Shown: positions 26,290 through 34,095 of the stretch, piece by piece
Layout: every line of letters starts with the position of its first letter
How positions within the stretch are numbered: the first letter of the stretch is position 1
Source: Pandoraea horticolens
Lineage (GTDB): Bacteria; Pseudomonadota; Gammaproteobacteria; Burkholderiales; Burkholderiaceae
Assembly: GCF_902459555.1 (NCBI RefSeq)
Contig: NZ_CABPSM010000002.1
Location: 434,001-498,000, forward strand
Direction of reading: 5' to 3'
DNA length: 64,000 nt
The notes under the pieces: generated by a model
What the model was told of the DNA's origin: nothing
The model's database searches: none
What the model saw: the letters and a program-made list of their open reading frames with translations, nothing else
Program-made: the position numbers and the translations under genes

Positions 26290-27315
26290 GCGGATCAGAC
26301 TGGACGAGACCTACCGACGCGTCGCCGCGCGACTGCCCGAGAACGACGCCGTGCGTTTCGAGACGGTTGGCGACAGGACCGAACTGGTGCTCAGTCCCTT
26401 GGAGGCGCTGGATGAACCGCCATCGCTGATCGCTTGCAATGCCGTACTGGTTGCTGCGCAGAACCGCATCGCGCTGGCACGCACTTGGGGCGGTGGCGAC
26501 GTGGCCTCTGCCCACCGATGCGTTTCGTGGTACAGGTGCGCACCATTCACGCCGCGCCGAACCCGAAATACTTCAATCGTGGGCGCGGCGTCACCTGGTA
26601 CAACTTGTTGTCGGATCAGGGTACCGGGCTGAACGCGATCACAGTCCCCGGCACGCTGCGCGACAGCCTAGTGCTCATGGCCGTCGTGCTGGAGCAGCGG
26701 AGCGAGTTGCAGCCCACGCAAATCATGACCGAGACCGGCGCGTACAGCGACGTGGTATTCGGCCTGTTCCGGCTACTGGGCTACCGCTTCCGCCCGCGTC
26801 TGGCCGATATCGGCGGCACGCGTTTCTAGCGTGTCGACGCCCAGGCCGACTACGGCAAACTCAATGCGCTGGCACGGCAGCGGGTGAATCTCGACCGCAT
26901 CACGCGGCATTGGGACGACGTGCTGCGCCTGATCGGCTCGCTCAAGCTCGGCCTATTACCCGCGATGGGAATCATGCGTACCTTGCAGGTCGGTAAGCGT
27001 CCGACCAGCTTGGCACGCGATGTCTTCCACGGCAAGCGCGGCGAACTGTTCCAACGCTACCGCGAAGGGCAGGAAGACCAGTTGAGCACGCTCGGCCTGG
27101 TCGTGAACATGATCGTGCTGTGGAATACGTTGTACATGGACGCGGTGCTGACGCAGTTGCGCAGCGAGGACTATTCGGTACGGCCTGAGGACGAAGTCCG
27201 GCGGTCACCGTTCGGCCACGAGCACATCAACATGCTTGGGCGCTATTCATTCTCAGTGCCGGAATCGGTTGCCCGCGGAGAACTGCGCCCTTTAACAAGA
27301 GGGAATGAACTATGA
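26290..27315 (+). pseudogene. Tn3-family transposase remnant
   Basis: Only the C-terminal part of a DDE transposase of about 1000 residues remains. Pieces in order: ETYRRVAARLPENDAVRFET ... LVLSPLEALDEPPSLIAC; a frameshift near 26505-26520 (ARTWGGGDVAS switches to MRFVVQVRTIHAAPNPKYF); RGRGVTWYNLLSDQGTGLNA through GYRFRPRLADIGGTRF; a TAG at 26827-26829 where Trp is expected; then ADYGKLNALARQRVNLDRIT to VGKRPTSLARDVFHGKRGEL, where about 45 residues are missing at the RPT/SLA junction. The tail ELRPLTRGNEL ends at a TGA overlapping the next start codon. It has several independent lesions and is non-functional. Confidence 0.87.
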
Positions 27316-28268
27316 AGTACGGGAAAATGATGCCATCAGGCCTGCTCGCGTTGACTTTGATGCTCTGTTCGTACACAGCAGGAGCCGTTGAAAACTACAT
27401 CTACACGTCGGCCGGAGATTTCGATTCGGTGAAAACGCTGCTGAACCGGCCCGACATTAGTGGAGCGCAAATCGTCTACCCGTGGCGCATGCTGGAAAAA
27501 AGCAAAGGCGTGTACGACTTCTCGCCAATCGAAAAGGATCTGGCCCATCTCCAGTCGCTTCACAAGCGGCTCTTCATTCAATTGCAGGACCGATTCTTCT
27601 CAATAGATGCACGACGCATTCCCCAGTATCTCCTGGAGGATCCGGTTTATGGTGGCGGATTGGTCAAACAGGGCGATGCATCTGGCGAGACAGGCTGGGC
27701 ATCAAAACAATGGAATCCACACTTACGCGAACGGTACCAGGCGCTGCTTAAAGCGTTGGCGGAACACTTCGACGGCCGCATCCGAGGCATCAATCTCCCC
27801 GAGACCGCGATCGATGTCGCCGATCGAAAGGACCACGGCGATTTCACTTGCGACGGCTACTTTCAGGCGACCATCGACAATATGGCGTACGCGAGGAAGG
27901 TATTCCGGCAAAGCGCGGTGGTCCAGTACGTCAACTTCTGGCCCTGCGAATGGAACAATAGCCATCGCTATATGGAACGGACCTTTGAATTCGCAGCCGC
28001 GCATCACATCGGCCTTGGCGGGCCCGATGTCCTGCCCTACAAGCCGGGGCAGATGCATAACGCCTATCCGTTCTTTAACCGGTACAAGGGACGACTCGAT
28101 CTGGTCGCCATGGCAGTTCAGGAGCCTGACTTGAACTATCGCGACCCTCGGACCGGCAAGCGGGCCGGAAAGGCGGAGCAAACTGATTTCGCAGTCAATT
28201 ATCTGGGAGCCAACATCATCTTCTGGGCAACCTCAGCGCCCGGGTTTCGGGAGGGCAGGAAGAAGTAG
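27312..28268 (+). CDS. Predicted secreted glycoside-hydrolase-like TIM-barrel protein
   Basis: 318 residues with a signal peptide (MKYGKMMPSGLLALTLMLCS, cleavage near TAGA-VEN). The mature part has the beta/alpha rhythm of a GH barrel: IVYPWRMLEKSKGVYDFSPI, the substrate-cleft style block typical of GH families acting on beta-linked sugars, with RIRGINLPETAIDV carrying a candidate acid/base Glu and QYVNFWPCEWN another acidic strand end. The family cannot be fixed by eye. Its ATG overlaps the end of the Tn3 transposase fragment (ATGA), so it was probably brought by, or fused to, that transposon. The C-terminus looks natural. Confidence 0.65.
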   Translation: MKYGKMMPSGLLALTLMLCSYTAGAVENYIYTSAGDFDSVKTLLNRPDISGAQIVYPWRMLEKSKGVYDFSPIEKDLAHLQSLHKRLFIQLQDRFFSIDARRIPQYLLEDPVYGGGLVKQGDASGETGWASKQWNPHLRERYQALLKALAEHFDGRIRGINLPETAIDVADRKDHGDFTCDGYFQATIDNMAYARKVFRQSAVVQYVNFWPCEWNNSHRYMERTFEFAAAHHIGLGGPDVLPYKPGQMHNAYPFFNRYKGRLDLVAMAVQEPDLNYRDPRTGKRAGKAEQTDFAVNYLGANIIFWATSAPGFREGRKK

Positions 28269-28300
28269 GAACCGATCGGCGCAACACTCGTCGAGCAGCT

Positions 28301-28465
28301 TCAATAATGGCCGCGTACGCTTAACTGACTTCCCTGTTCCATTGCTCCCCAAACCCCATTGACGACTTCCTCGATCACGCGCCGTATGTCTGGATTCCGG
28401 TTGGTGAGCCACAAGCTGCGCAGTTGGTCGATGGGCAGGTCTGACGATCGGGGATTGAGAGGCAT
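28301..28465 (-). CDS. Small unknown protein, 54 residues
   Basis: Starts ATG at 28465 behind an excellent GGAGGG site: MPLNPRSSDLPIDQLRSLWL, then TNRNPDIRRVIEEVVNGVWG, and stops at 28301. Directly upstream on the same strand another frame ends 12 bases before this start (…LFQHGRIPALDEYVAA, stop 28478-28480), so this may have been the second gene of a two-gene unit whose first gene has lost its start. A fragment of the same gene is duplicated inverted at 26000-26031. No family is recognised. Confidence 0.45.
   Translation of the reverse strand: MPLNPRSSDLPIDQLRSLWLTNRNPDIRRVIEEVVNGVWGAMEQGSQLSVRGHY
28319..28350 (-). repeat. Inverted duplication, copy 2
   Basis: Matches 26000-26031 in inverse orientation (31/32). 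The two copies bracket the Tn3 debris and the secreted TIM-barrel gene. Confidence 0.8.
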
Positions 28466-28922
28466 ATTTTCCCTCCTCTACGCCGCGACATACTCATCGA
28501 GTGCAGGAATCCGTCCGTGCTGGAAAAGCACCTTGGGCGCTTCCATCGCGCCTGTCTCGGGATCAACCATCACCTCATAGGCTGCGACTCCGATTGCCGG
28601 TCGCGCATCGAGTGGGCAACGCGCACGGCGCCGACGCTTGTCCCGGCCGGCCGAACCTCTACGGGGAGCAGTCCACCGAGACCCTCTGCGGAACGGGACG
28701 ACGATGAATCTGGTGGTGTGCGGGTCTCGCGTGGCGGCCTCCCTCGGTGACTTCGGGGGAGGGAAACTAGCACAGAATACTGTATGAAAATGGGGCTTCC
28801 CCAGATCCAGTGGGCAAACATTGGCGTGTTACGGCCAGCCATCCTGGTGATGCCAATTTTGTGCCGCACTTCCCATGTGGAGGTATTCTTCCGCTATTGC
28901 CCATTAACTGATTTGATCTCGT
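28466..28922. other. Island region with a degraded minus-strand frame
   Basis: About 450 bases. A minus-strand frame ending at 28478 (DPETGAMEAPKVLFQHGRIP) looks coding at its C-terminus but has no credible start, so it is probably a gene tail. Nothing else is supported. Confidence 0.4.
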
Positions 28923-29588
28923 ATGTTCACGAGTCGTGTTCCCACAGCAATAGTTATCTCTAGCGTAATATCCCCCAGCAGACTTGAGGCTTGTGCGCCC
29001 CGTCAAGCTAATGGCCCATTCGACGGGCTCGCATCAAACGCCAATCTTGTTGTTGGCACTCCATCGCCAAGTAATATTGAATTAGGGTTGGTCGGCATGG
29101 GGCAGGCACTTTTACTGTCTGACACGCGCGAGAGCTTTCCAAGGGCATCGACTATCGGATGTGGGCCGTGTCTTGGGGTCGCAGTGATATACAGAGGTAA
29201 TCAAACAGCTCGGGCAATTCTTGCACACTTGCAACCCGAAGCCGACCACGCTGTGTTCGCGGAAAACATCCTCGCCGCATTCCCCGACGATGTTTGTGCG
29301 GATGTGCAGCTTCACATCACGACAGTCATGAGCGAGGTTTGCTATGAGGCCGAGCGACAGCAGTCATCCATCGAGCGGCTAATATCAGAAATTGCGGAGA
29401 AGTACGATTACGTTGTATTTGATGACGACAACGTGTTCCGGCATGGCAGTCCTTCATTGTCGGTGGATATGGCGACGCTTCAAGTATCAACGTCCCTGTT
29501 AGGGAGCGCCGAGTTTTCTGCAGCTGATTTTGACTACATGGAAGCTCAAAAGAAGCGGGATGCAGCTTCTCTGCACTACTTTCGATAG
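28923..29588 (+). CDS. Island protein with CheD/CNF-like Cys-His deamidase signature
   Basis: 221 residues, no clear signal peptide or membrane segment, lower GC than the host. Residues 73-104 read PRASTIGCGPCLGVAVIYRG then NQTARAILAHLQ. This closely parallels the CheD active-site block, in which T-L-G-x-G-S-C-V-A-V is followed 17 residues later by the catalytic His after a hydrophobic strand. Here Cys83 and His102 are 19 residues apart. CheD and the CNF/BLF1 toxins use this Cys-His pair to deamidate protein Gln. The rest (DDVCADVQLHITTVMSEVCY and IAEKYDYVVFDDDNVFRHGS) is not familiar. A deamidase-fold enzyme or effector is therefore proposed from motif only. The start codon is uncertain. Confidence 0.5.
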   Translation: MFTSRVPTAIVISSVISPSRLEACAPRQANGPFDGLASNANLVVGTPSPSNIELGLVGMGQALLLSDTRESFPRASTIGCGPCLGVAVIYRGNQTARAILAHLQPEADHAVFAENILAAFPDDVCADVQLHITTVMSEVCYEAERQQSSIERLISEIAEKYDYVVFDDDNVFRHGSPSLSVDMATLQVSTSLLGSAEFSAADFDYMEAQKKRDAASLHYFR

Positions 29589-29982
29589 CGTTGCAGCGGG
29601 CCATGGTGTGGCCCCATTGACTATCCAAGGCTGGCGCTTGAATTCTGGTCGGTTACAGGGCGGGACGCCAATGGCCCGTTGACGAAATGCTGAGGAGTCA
29701 TACCGCATGAGGCACGATAAACGACACGGCCGACTATGGCGACTGGCTTGGCGCTCGATCGACGGATGAGGCGCGGTCTTTCGTGACGCTGCCGGATGCA
29801 GGGTCCATGGCCGCTTGGGCCAACGCAGCGCCGGAAAGGAAGGCGAAATCGTCGTGATTTCTTGTCAACGATCGCCCGCAAACCCTTGTCGCACCGTGCC
29901 ACGATTCGGCGATGCGATTGACAAATCGGTGTTGCTAAGAACTTGAAATAAAATGGAAAAATGAGGTTTGATCACTGAATTT
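29589..29982. other. Island right end, no gene supported
   Basis: About 390 bases; the last 70 are AT-rich. No convincing ribosome-binding site or family match in any frame. Confidence 0.4.
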
Positions 29983-30027
29983 TGATTCCAGTCGTCGTGG
30001 GTTCGAGTCCCATCGGTCACCCCAAAA
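29983..30027 (+). repeat. Right attachment repeat (attR-like)
   Basis: Perfect 45-base copy of tRNA-His 3' sequence (22503-22547), same orientation. It marks the right boundary of the island. Confidence 0.9.
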
Positions 30028-30402
30028 TTCCCTTGTGGTTCGTAGCGTTGTTCGCGTCAAGTTCTCTCCCGGTCAGGGAAAATTTCCAAGAAATTCATGT
30101 GTCGGGCATTCAGCCAGCCACGTCATTTTTTGACTTCGTCTTCGTACATAAAGCACTCCGGTGAGAATAATTCGGCCAGGTTGACTGGCCGCCTGAGGGC
30201 GCGATGTCGTATGAGAGCGATTCATGGCATCGCTTGGCGGGGAGGCGCCCCCTGAGCAAAGGCTGACAAAGTTTGATCTATGTCTAATCCTGCGTTCGAC
30301 GTCGGCCGCCAATGCGAGCGAGGCCGTCCATAATGATCTCGTCATGTTTTCATGACCCTGTCTTCCCGGGTGGTCATGGTGCCCCATGCGACCCGGTTTC
30401 GA
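30028..30402. other. Intergenic stretch before an orphan terminator
   Basis: No protein-coding gene is supported, yet a strong plus-strand terminator follows at 30403. Either a small RNA is made here, or this was the terminator of a gene separated from it by the island insertion. Confidence 0.35.
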
Positions 30403-30428
30403 GACCCACCCCCCAGGTGGGTCTTTTT
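30403..30428 (+). terminator. Strong intrinsic terminator without an obvious gene
   Basis: Stem GACCCACC / GGTGGGTC (30403-30410, 30416-30423), loop CCCCA, then six T. Confidence 0.85.
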
Positions 30429-30554
30429 TCGTCTGCGCCGCCCTCCGCCGCATTCCAGGTGAAATGTGCCGATGCCACCTATTGAATTCGAACGTGCTAC
30501 GCTTTTCGAAAGCGTAGGGTGTTTTTCGACTTTCAGGACACAGCGGAGACGGCA

Positions 30555-30809
30555 ATGAGTTCCTTCCTGCATGGCGGCATCGGACTCGGAAACGACGGTG
30601 AGTTCGTGCGTTTTTACGTCAACGTCGATGGCAGCGTTTTCAACTGCCAGATCGGGCGGGCCGCACTCAATCGTCTCGCAAAAGCCGACGCCAGCGGCGA
30701 AGCACTCTTCGATCAGTTCATGGATGCCGAAGACGAGATTGTCGAGCTTGCCGCCAACGCGATTGCCAGTGGTGTGCGCACCGAGCCCATCGTCATCGAT
30801 GTGCCCTGA
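30555..30809 (+). CDS. DUF1488-like small protein
   Basis: 84 residues. VRFYVNVDGSVFNCQIGRAA then LNRLA resembles the DUF1488 pattern, in which a strand with a Cys precedes an Ile-Ser/Gly-x-x-Ala-Leu turn. An acidic helix follows. The start at 30555 (MSSFLHGGIG) is chosen over one 12 codons upstream. The next gene, of similar size, lies 86 bases downstream. Function unknown. Confidence 0.65.
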   Translation: MSSFLHGGIGLGNDGEFVRFYVNVDGSVFNCQIGRAALNRLAKADASGEALFDQFMDAEDEIVELAANAIASGVRTEPIVIDVP

Positions 30810-30895
30810 GCCCACGCGAGTCAACCCTTTCGCGCCGAACACGAGCCACCCCATTCGACATGCCGTTTCCTGCATCCCGCCAACCGGAGTCTGTT

Positions 30896-31147
30896 ATGAA
30901 CTACGCATCGCATGAGCAAGTCTACGAATACCGCGCAGGTTATCAAGTTCGCGTGCGCGCCTTTCAGAAGGAGTACGCCGGGCCGTGGGACTATCTGGTG
31001 CAGGTCATCAAACACGGCAAACCGGAGGGGCCTGAGGTGCGATCCCCCGATGGGCACCGCGACAATCGTGTCGACGCGGAGATGGCCGGGCGTAAGGCCG
31101 GAGAGCGCATCGTCGACGAGTTGCTCGGCGACGATTCGTACGAGTGA
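30896..31147 (+). CDS. Small hypothetical protein
   Basis: 83 residues, polar, no membrane segment. It begins MNYASHEQVYEYRAGYQVRV and ends in an acidic tail (VDELLGDDSYE). The first half looks like a beta-sheet (YQVRVRAFQKEY, WDYLVQVIKHG). No family is recognised. It lies convergent to the NUDIX-MBL gene with an 18-base gap. Confidence 0.6.
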   Translation: MNYASHEQVYEYRAGYQVRVRAFQKEYAGPWDYLVQVIKHGKPEGPEVRSPDGHRDNRVDAEMAGRKAGERIVDELLGDDSYE

Positions 31148-31165
31148 TGCCAGCTGGGGGCAGTC

Positions 31166-32863
31166 TCAATTCCTCGTCGCGGCACCGGCATGTCGCCGCC
31201 ATCGACCGTCTGCCGATACCGAAGCGAGACCGTCCTCCGCCAGTTTCTCCAGATGCGCCTGCAAGGAGCGCCGGGCAACGGCGTGCCGTGACACGGGCAC
31301 ATCCGCATACACCATCGGTATGAGCGTCTCGATCGTCGCCGGCCCTGTCTGCGCAAGCGCATCGAGCGCGCGCGACTCGCGCGCGAGCCGATGCGCGATG
31401 AGCCGGGCAATTCGTTGCGCCGGCTGATCCATCACAAAGCCATGCCCCGGGGCGAGCCACTCGGGCGCAAGCGCGGCCAGTTTCTCAAGCGACGCCAGAT
31501 AGGTCGCCATATGCCCGTCAGGCGGGTTGATGACGACTGTCGAGCCCTGCATGACGTGGTCGCCGGTGAAGACCAGCTTCGCGCCTTCCAACGCATAGCA
31601 AAGATGATTGGTCGCATGCCCCGGTGTATGAATCGCGCGCAGGATACGGCCGTCCGGCAACGTCACGGCGTCGCCGTCTGCCAGCGTTACGTCAGGCACG
31701 AACGCGATGTCTTGCCCTTCGTCATGACGCGCACGCATGCCATAGGTCGTTGCCCCCGTCCGCGCTTTCAACAGGCGCGCGCCGGGTGAATGATCGCGGT
31801 GCGTATGGGTGACGAAAATCTGCCGGACGGGGCCGCGAGCGGCGCCCAGGATTGCGTCGATGTGCGCCGGGTCATCGGGGCCCGGATCGATCACCGCCCA
31901 CGCGTTGTCCGAACCACCGCCCACCAGATACGTATTCGTGCCGGGGCCGGTCATCATGCCCGGATTCGGTGCGGTCAGACGCAGCATGCCGGGCATCAGC
32001 GTCACCACCCGCCCTGGCACAATCTCGTAGCTGCCCGTGCCTTGTTCGTGCGGATCGGTCAGGGTCAATTCAGCCCAGGCCGGTTCGTCCGGTGTGACCG
32101 GCCAGTGACCCCGTTTGCCGCTGGCAAGACGCGGCTGAATGCGCGGTATCCCTTTCAGTGCCGCTGCGGCGGCTATCGCCTGCTCCCTGGTGCCCATGCC
32201 CTCCAGCCATTGCAGCAGTTTGCGCGTAGGCGGCAGCAGACGAAGTTGATCGGCATGCGTGAGGGCGTACCGGGGGCGCATCCATCGGTGCGCCGCCGTC
32301 TCGATCTGATCGACTTCGACCTGTTGGCCCTCGGGCAGCATCGCCAGAAAGAACCGCGTGTCAAAACGCTTTGCCAAGCCGAGTGGCGTAACCCAATGAC
32401 TCAGATAGTGCAGACGTTGCGCGGCAAGCTGCACGTCGAACGAGTGGCATAGCGATGCAATATCGACCCGCCCCTCGTGCAACGCCTCGCGTTCACCGCG
32501 CATGATGCCGAGGCGACGTTCGTCGACGGGGGCGCCAGAACCATCGTTGGCGAACAACACGCCCGTTTCCTCAAAGCATTCCCTCATGGCAGCCACGTAG
32601 TAATCGAGGCCACCCTCGGGCAGTTGCAGACGCTGACTGGCCGTCGCGTCGTCGAGGGCATCGCACACGACGTGGCCCAGCCGGTCGGCAGCATCGACGA
32701 CGCCGCCGGGGAACACGTAGGCATCGGAACTGAAGTCGCTCGCGCGTACGGCGCGTCGCAACAGCAGGACTTCCATGCCGCTGACTCGCTCGCGCAGCAC
32801 GACGAGGCTGGCGGCCATTCGGAGGCTGGGTGGCGCCGGGTGGGCTTCGTGACGATCGGACAT
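31166..32863 (-). CDS. NUDIX plus metallo-beta-lactamase fold fusion protein
   Basis: 565 residues. Residues 15-235 form a NUDIX-like domain (AASLVVLRERVSGMEVLLLR, FPGGVVDAAD, AAMRECFEETGVLF). The box keeps REcFEETGvLF although the spacing after GG is enlarged, as in the NUDT19/RNase-like subgroup. Residues 275-540 form an MBL hydrolase (LTAPNPGMMTGPGTNTYLVG, metal motif THTHRDHSPG, then HTPGHATNHLCY and TGDHVMQG, with ALAPEWLAPGHG), closest to LACTB2-type nucleases/hydrolases. A winged-helix end (ETLIPMVYADVPVSRHAVAR) is also LACTB2-like. The fused layout is conserved in Burkholderiales; the substrate is unknown. Confidence 0.88.
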   Translation of the reverse strand: MSDRHEAHPAPPSLRMAASLVVLRERVSGMEVLLLRRAVRASDFSSDAYVFPGGVVDAADRLGHVVCDALDDATASQRLQLPEGGLDYYVAAMRECFEETGVLFANDGSGAPVDERRLGIMRGEREALHEGRVDIASLCHSFDVQLAAQRLHYLSHWVTPLGLAKRFDTRFFLAMLPEGQQVEVDQIETAAHRWMRPRYALTHADQLRLLPPTRKLLQWLEGMGTREQAIAAAAALKGIPRIQPRLASGKRGHWPVTPDEPAWAELTLTDPHEQGTGSYEIVPGRVVTLMPGMLRLTAPNPGMMTGPGTNTYLVGGGSDNAWAVIDPGPDDPAHIDAILGAARGPVRQIFVTHTHRDHSPGARLLKARTGATTYGMRARHDEGQDIAFVPDVTLADGDAVTLPDGRILRAIHTPGHATNHLCYALEGAKLVFTGDHVMQGSTVVINPPDGHMATYLASLEKLAALAPEWLAPGHGFVMDQPAQRIARLIAHRLARESRALDALAQTGPATIETLIPMVYADVPVSRHAVARRSLQAHLEKLAEDGLASVSADGRWRRHAGAATRN

Positions 32864-32979
32864 GAGGCATGCGCACGCAAGTCGCGCTGAATCGGGAAGC
32901 GTCTAGTTTGCCACTGGAAGGCCCTCGCCGCAGGCGGGGCTACCCGCGACGTGCGGCGCGAGCGGTGTGTGCGATGTCC

Positions 32980-32991
32980 GGGGGGGGGGGG
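32980..32991. repeat. Homopolymer of 12 G
   Basis: Run of 12 consecutive G between the alpha/beta hydrolase stop (33009) and the start of the NUDIX-MBL gene (32863), about 117 bases upstream of the latter. Such a tract is prone to slippage or to sequencing error. Confidence 0.9.
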
Positions 32992-33008
32992 AATGTGTCA
33001 GGGCGGCG

Positions 33009-34028
33009 TCATGACGCCGTGCCATTCGCCACATGCACCGACACGGTCATGGCAGGCTGGGAGGCACCGTACTGTGGCGCGGTCATGCATGCTGCAACGT
33101 CCTTCAGCCATTGCATCGTCGCCTCGGGCTGCGTGACGGGCAGCATGTGGCCGCCGTCCACGAGCGTCAATTGCACGCGCTCGCTGGCGAGCGGCATGGT
33201 CTCGCCTTGCAGTCGGTAATCGAGAATACGGTCGCCACGTCCATAGAGGATGTCGACGGGGACCGACAAGGCTGGGTAACGTGCCGCGAGGCTGGGCATG
33301 TCGCGCTCGGCGGCGAGGATGTCGACGCTGCCCGCTTCGAAGTTGCCCGGCCTGAAGCCGAGCACGCCGCCGCCGCGAACGAGGAAGTCCTTCGGGGCGT
33401 CTTCCGGGCCGAAGACATACGTGAGCGTCGTGCGGCCCGTCATCATGCCGATGGGCACGGCGAGGGTGCGTCCGACCCAGCGGCGCCAGCGGGCGCTGCG
33501 AATGGCCAGGGCGCGAAAGGCGGCGGGTACCTCGGACACTGGCTGCGTCAGCGGCGCGATCAAGGCGAGTGCGCCGACGCGTTGCGGATGATCGAGCGCC
33601 AGCGCCAGCGATACCGCCCCGCCCAGCGAGTGCCCCACGACAAGCGGACGCTCGAGCGCGAGGGTGTCGATCAATCGGGCGACGGCGTTCGCCTGCGAGG
33701 CAATCGCGCCGTCGTGTTGTGCGGCGCGCGTCGAGTAGCCGGACCCTGGCCGGTCGACGAGCACGACGCGATGTGTGCGCGCCAGCGCTGCCAGCGGCAA
33801 ATAGGCGAAGTTGCGCAACTGACCGCAAAGGCCGTGAATGAAGACGACGGCCGGACCCTGGCCGAAATCGACGTAATGCAGGCGTTCGCCATCGATATCG
33901 AGATATTGGCCGTCCGGCGGCACGGCCGCTTCGGCTCGGCGCGCGACGCGATGCGTGAAACGCATCAACACGACCGCAATGGCGGCAAACGCAATGACGA
34001 GGCAACCGAACAAATAAGCAATGAGCAT
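33009..34028 (-). CDS. Alpha/beta hydrolase, membrane-anchored
   Basis: 339 residues from the ATG at 34028. The N-terminal hydrophobic helix (LIAYLFGCLVIAFAAIAVVL) is an uncleaved anchor. The alpha/beta fold shows the oxyanion motif VVFIHGLCGQLRNF, the nucleophile elbow VVGHSLGGAVSLALAL, the Asp region DILYGRGDRILDY, and a catalytic His in VDGGHMLPVTQPE. It lies downstream of the monooxygenase gene on the same strand with a 67-base gap, so it may hydrolyse esters or lactones made by it (inference). Confidence 0.9.
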   Translation of the reverse strand: MLIAYLFGCLVIAFAAIAVVLMRFTHRVARRAEAAVPPDGQYLDIDGERLHYVDFGQGPAVVFIHGLCGQLRNFAYLPLAALARTHRVVLVDRPGSGYSTRAAQHDGAIASQANAVARLIDTLALERPLVVGHSLGGAVSLALALDHPQRVGALALIAPLTQPVSEVPAAFRALAIRSARWRRWVGRTLAVPIGMMTGRTTLTYVFGPEDAPKDFLVRGGGVLGFRPGNFEAGSVDILAAERDMPSLAARYPALSVPVDILYGRGDRILDYRLQGETMPLASERVQLTLVDGGHMLPVTQPEATMQWLKDVAACMTAPQYGASQPAMTVSVHVANGTAS

Positions 34029-34095
34029 GATGTCGTATCTAGCAGCAGGCAAAGTGAGTCAGGGTGCATCGTAACGATGCGGGGCGCAAGCGGGC

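Larger units (their letters stand above)
22548..29982. mobile_element. Decayed genomic island integrated at tRNA-His
   Basis: A segment of about 7.4 kb bounded by the perfect 45-bp direct repeat of the tRNA-His 3' end. It contains an integrase remnant next to the tRNA, an IS3-family element, Tn3-family debris, and several genes of unfamiliar type. Parts are visibly lower in GC than the flanks (23.0-24.2, 28.9-29.6 and 29.9-30.0 kb). Neither a complete integrase nor conjugation genes are present, so it is probably not mobile by itself. Confidence 0.85.

Noticed and set aside
28570-28869. 99-codon minus frame upstream of the 54-residue island gene
   Set aside because: No homology or ribosome-binding site; a different frame there carries the more coding-like tail ending at 28478.
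22548-29982. Island as a defence island
   Set aside because: No restriction, CRISPR, retron, CBASS or toxin-antitoxin signature was recognised; the contents are mostly transposon debris and unknowns.
29982-30164. Reading frame running through the right attachment repeat
   Set aside because: It reads tRNA sequence as protein and has no ribosome-binding site.
30073-30555. 160-codon minus frame before the DUF1488 gene
   Set aside because: It runs through a terminator hairpin and lacks a ribosome-binding site.
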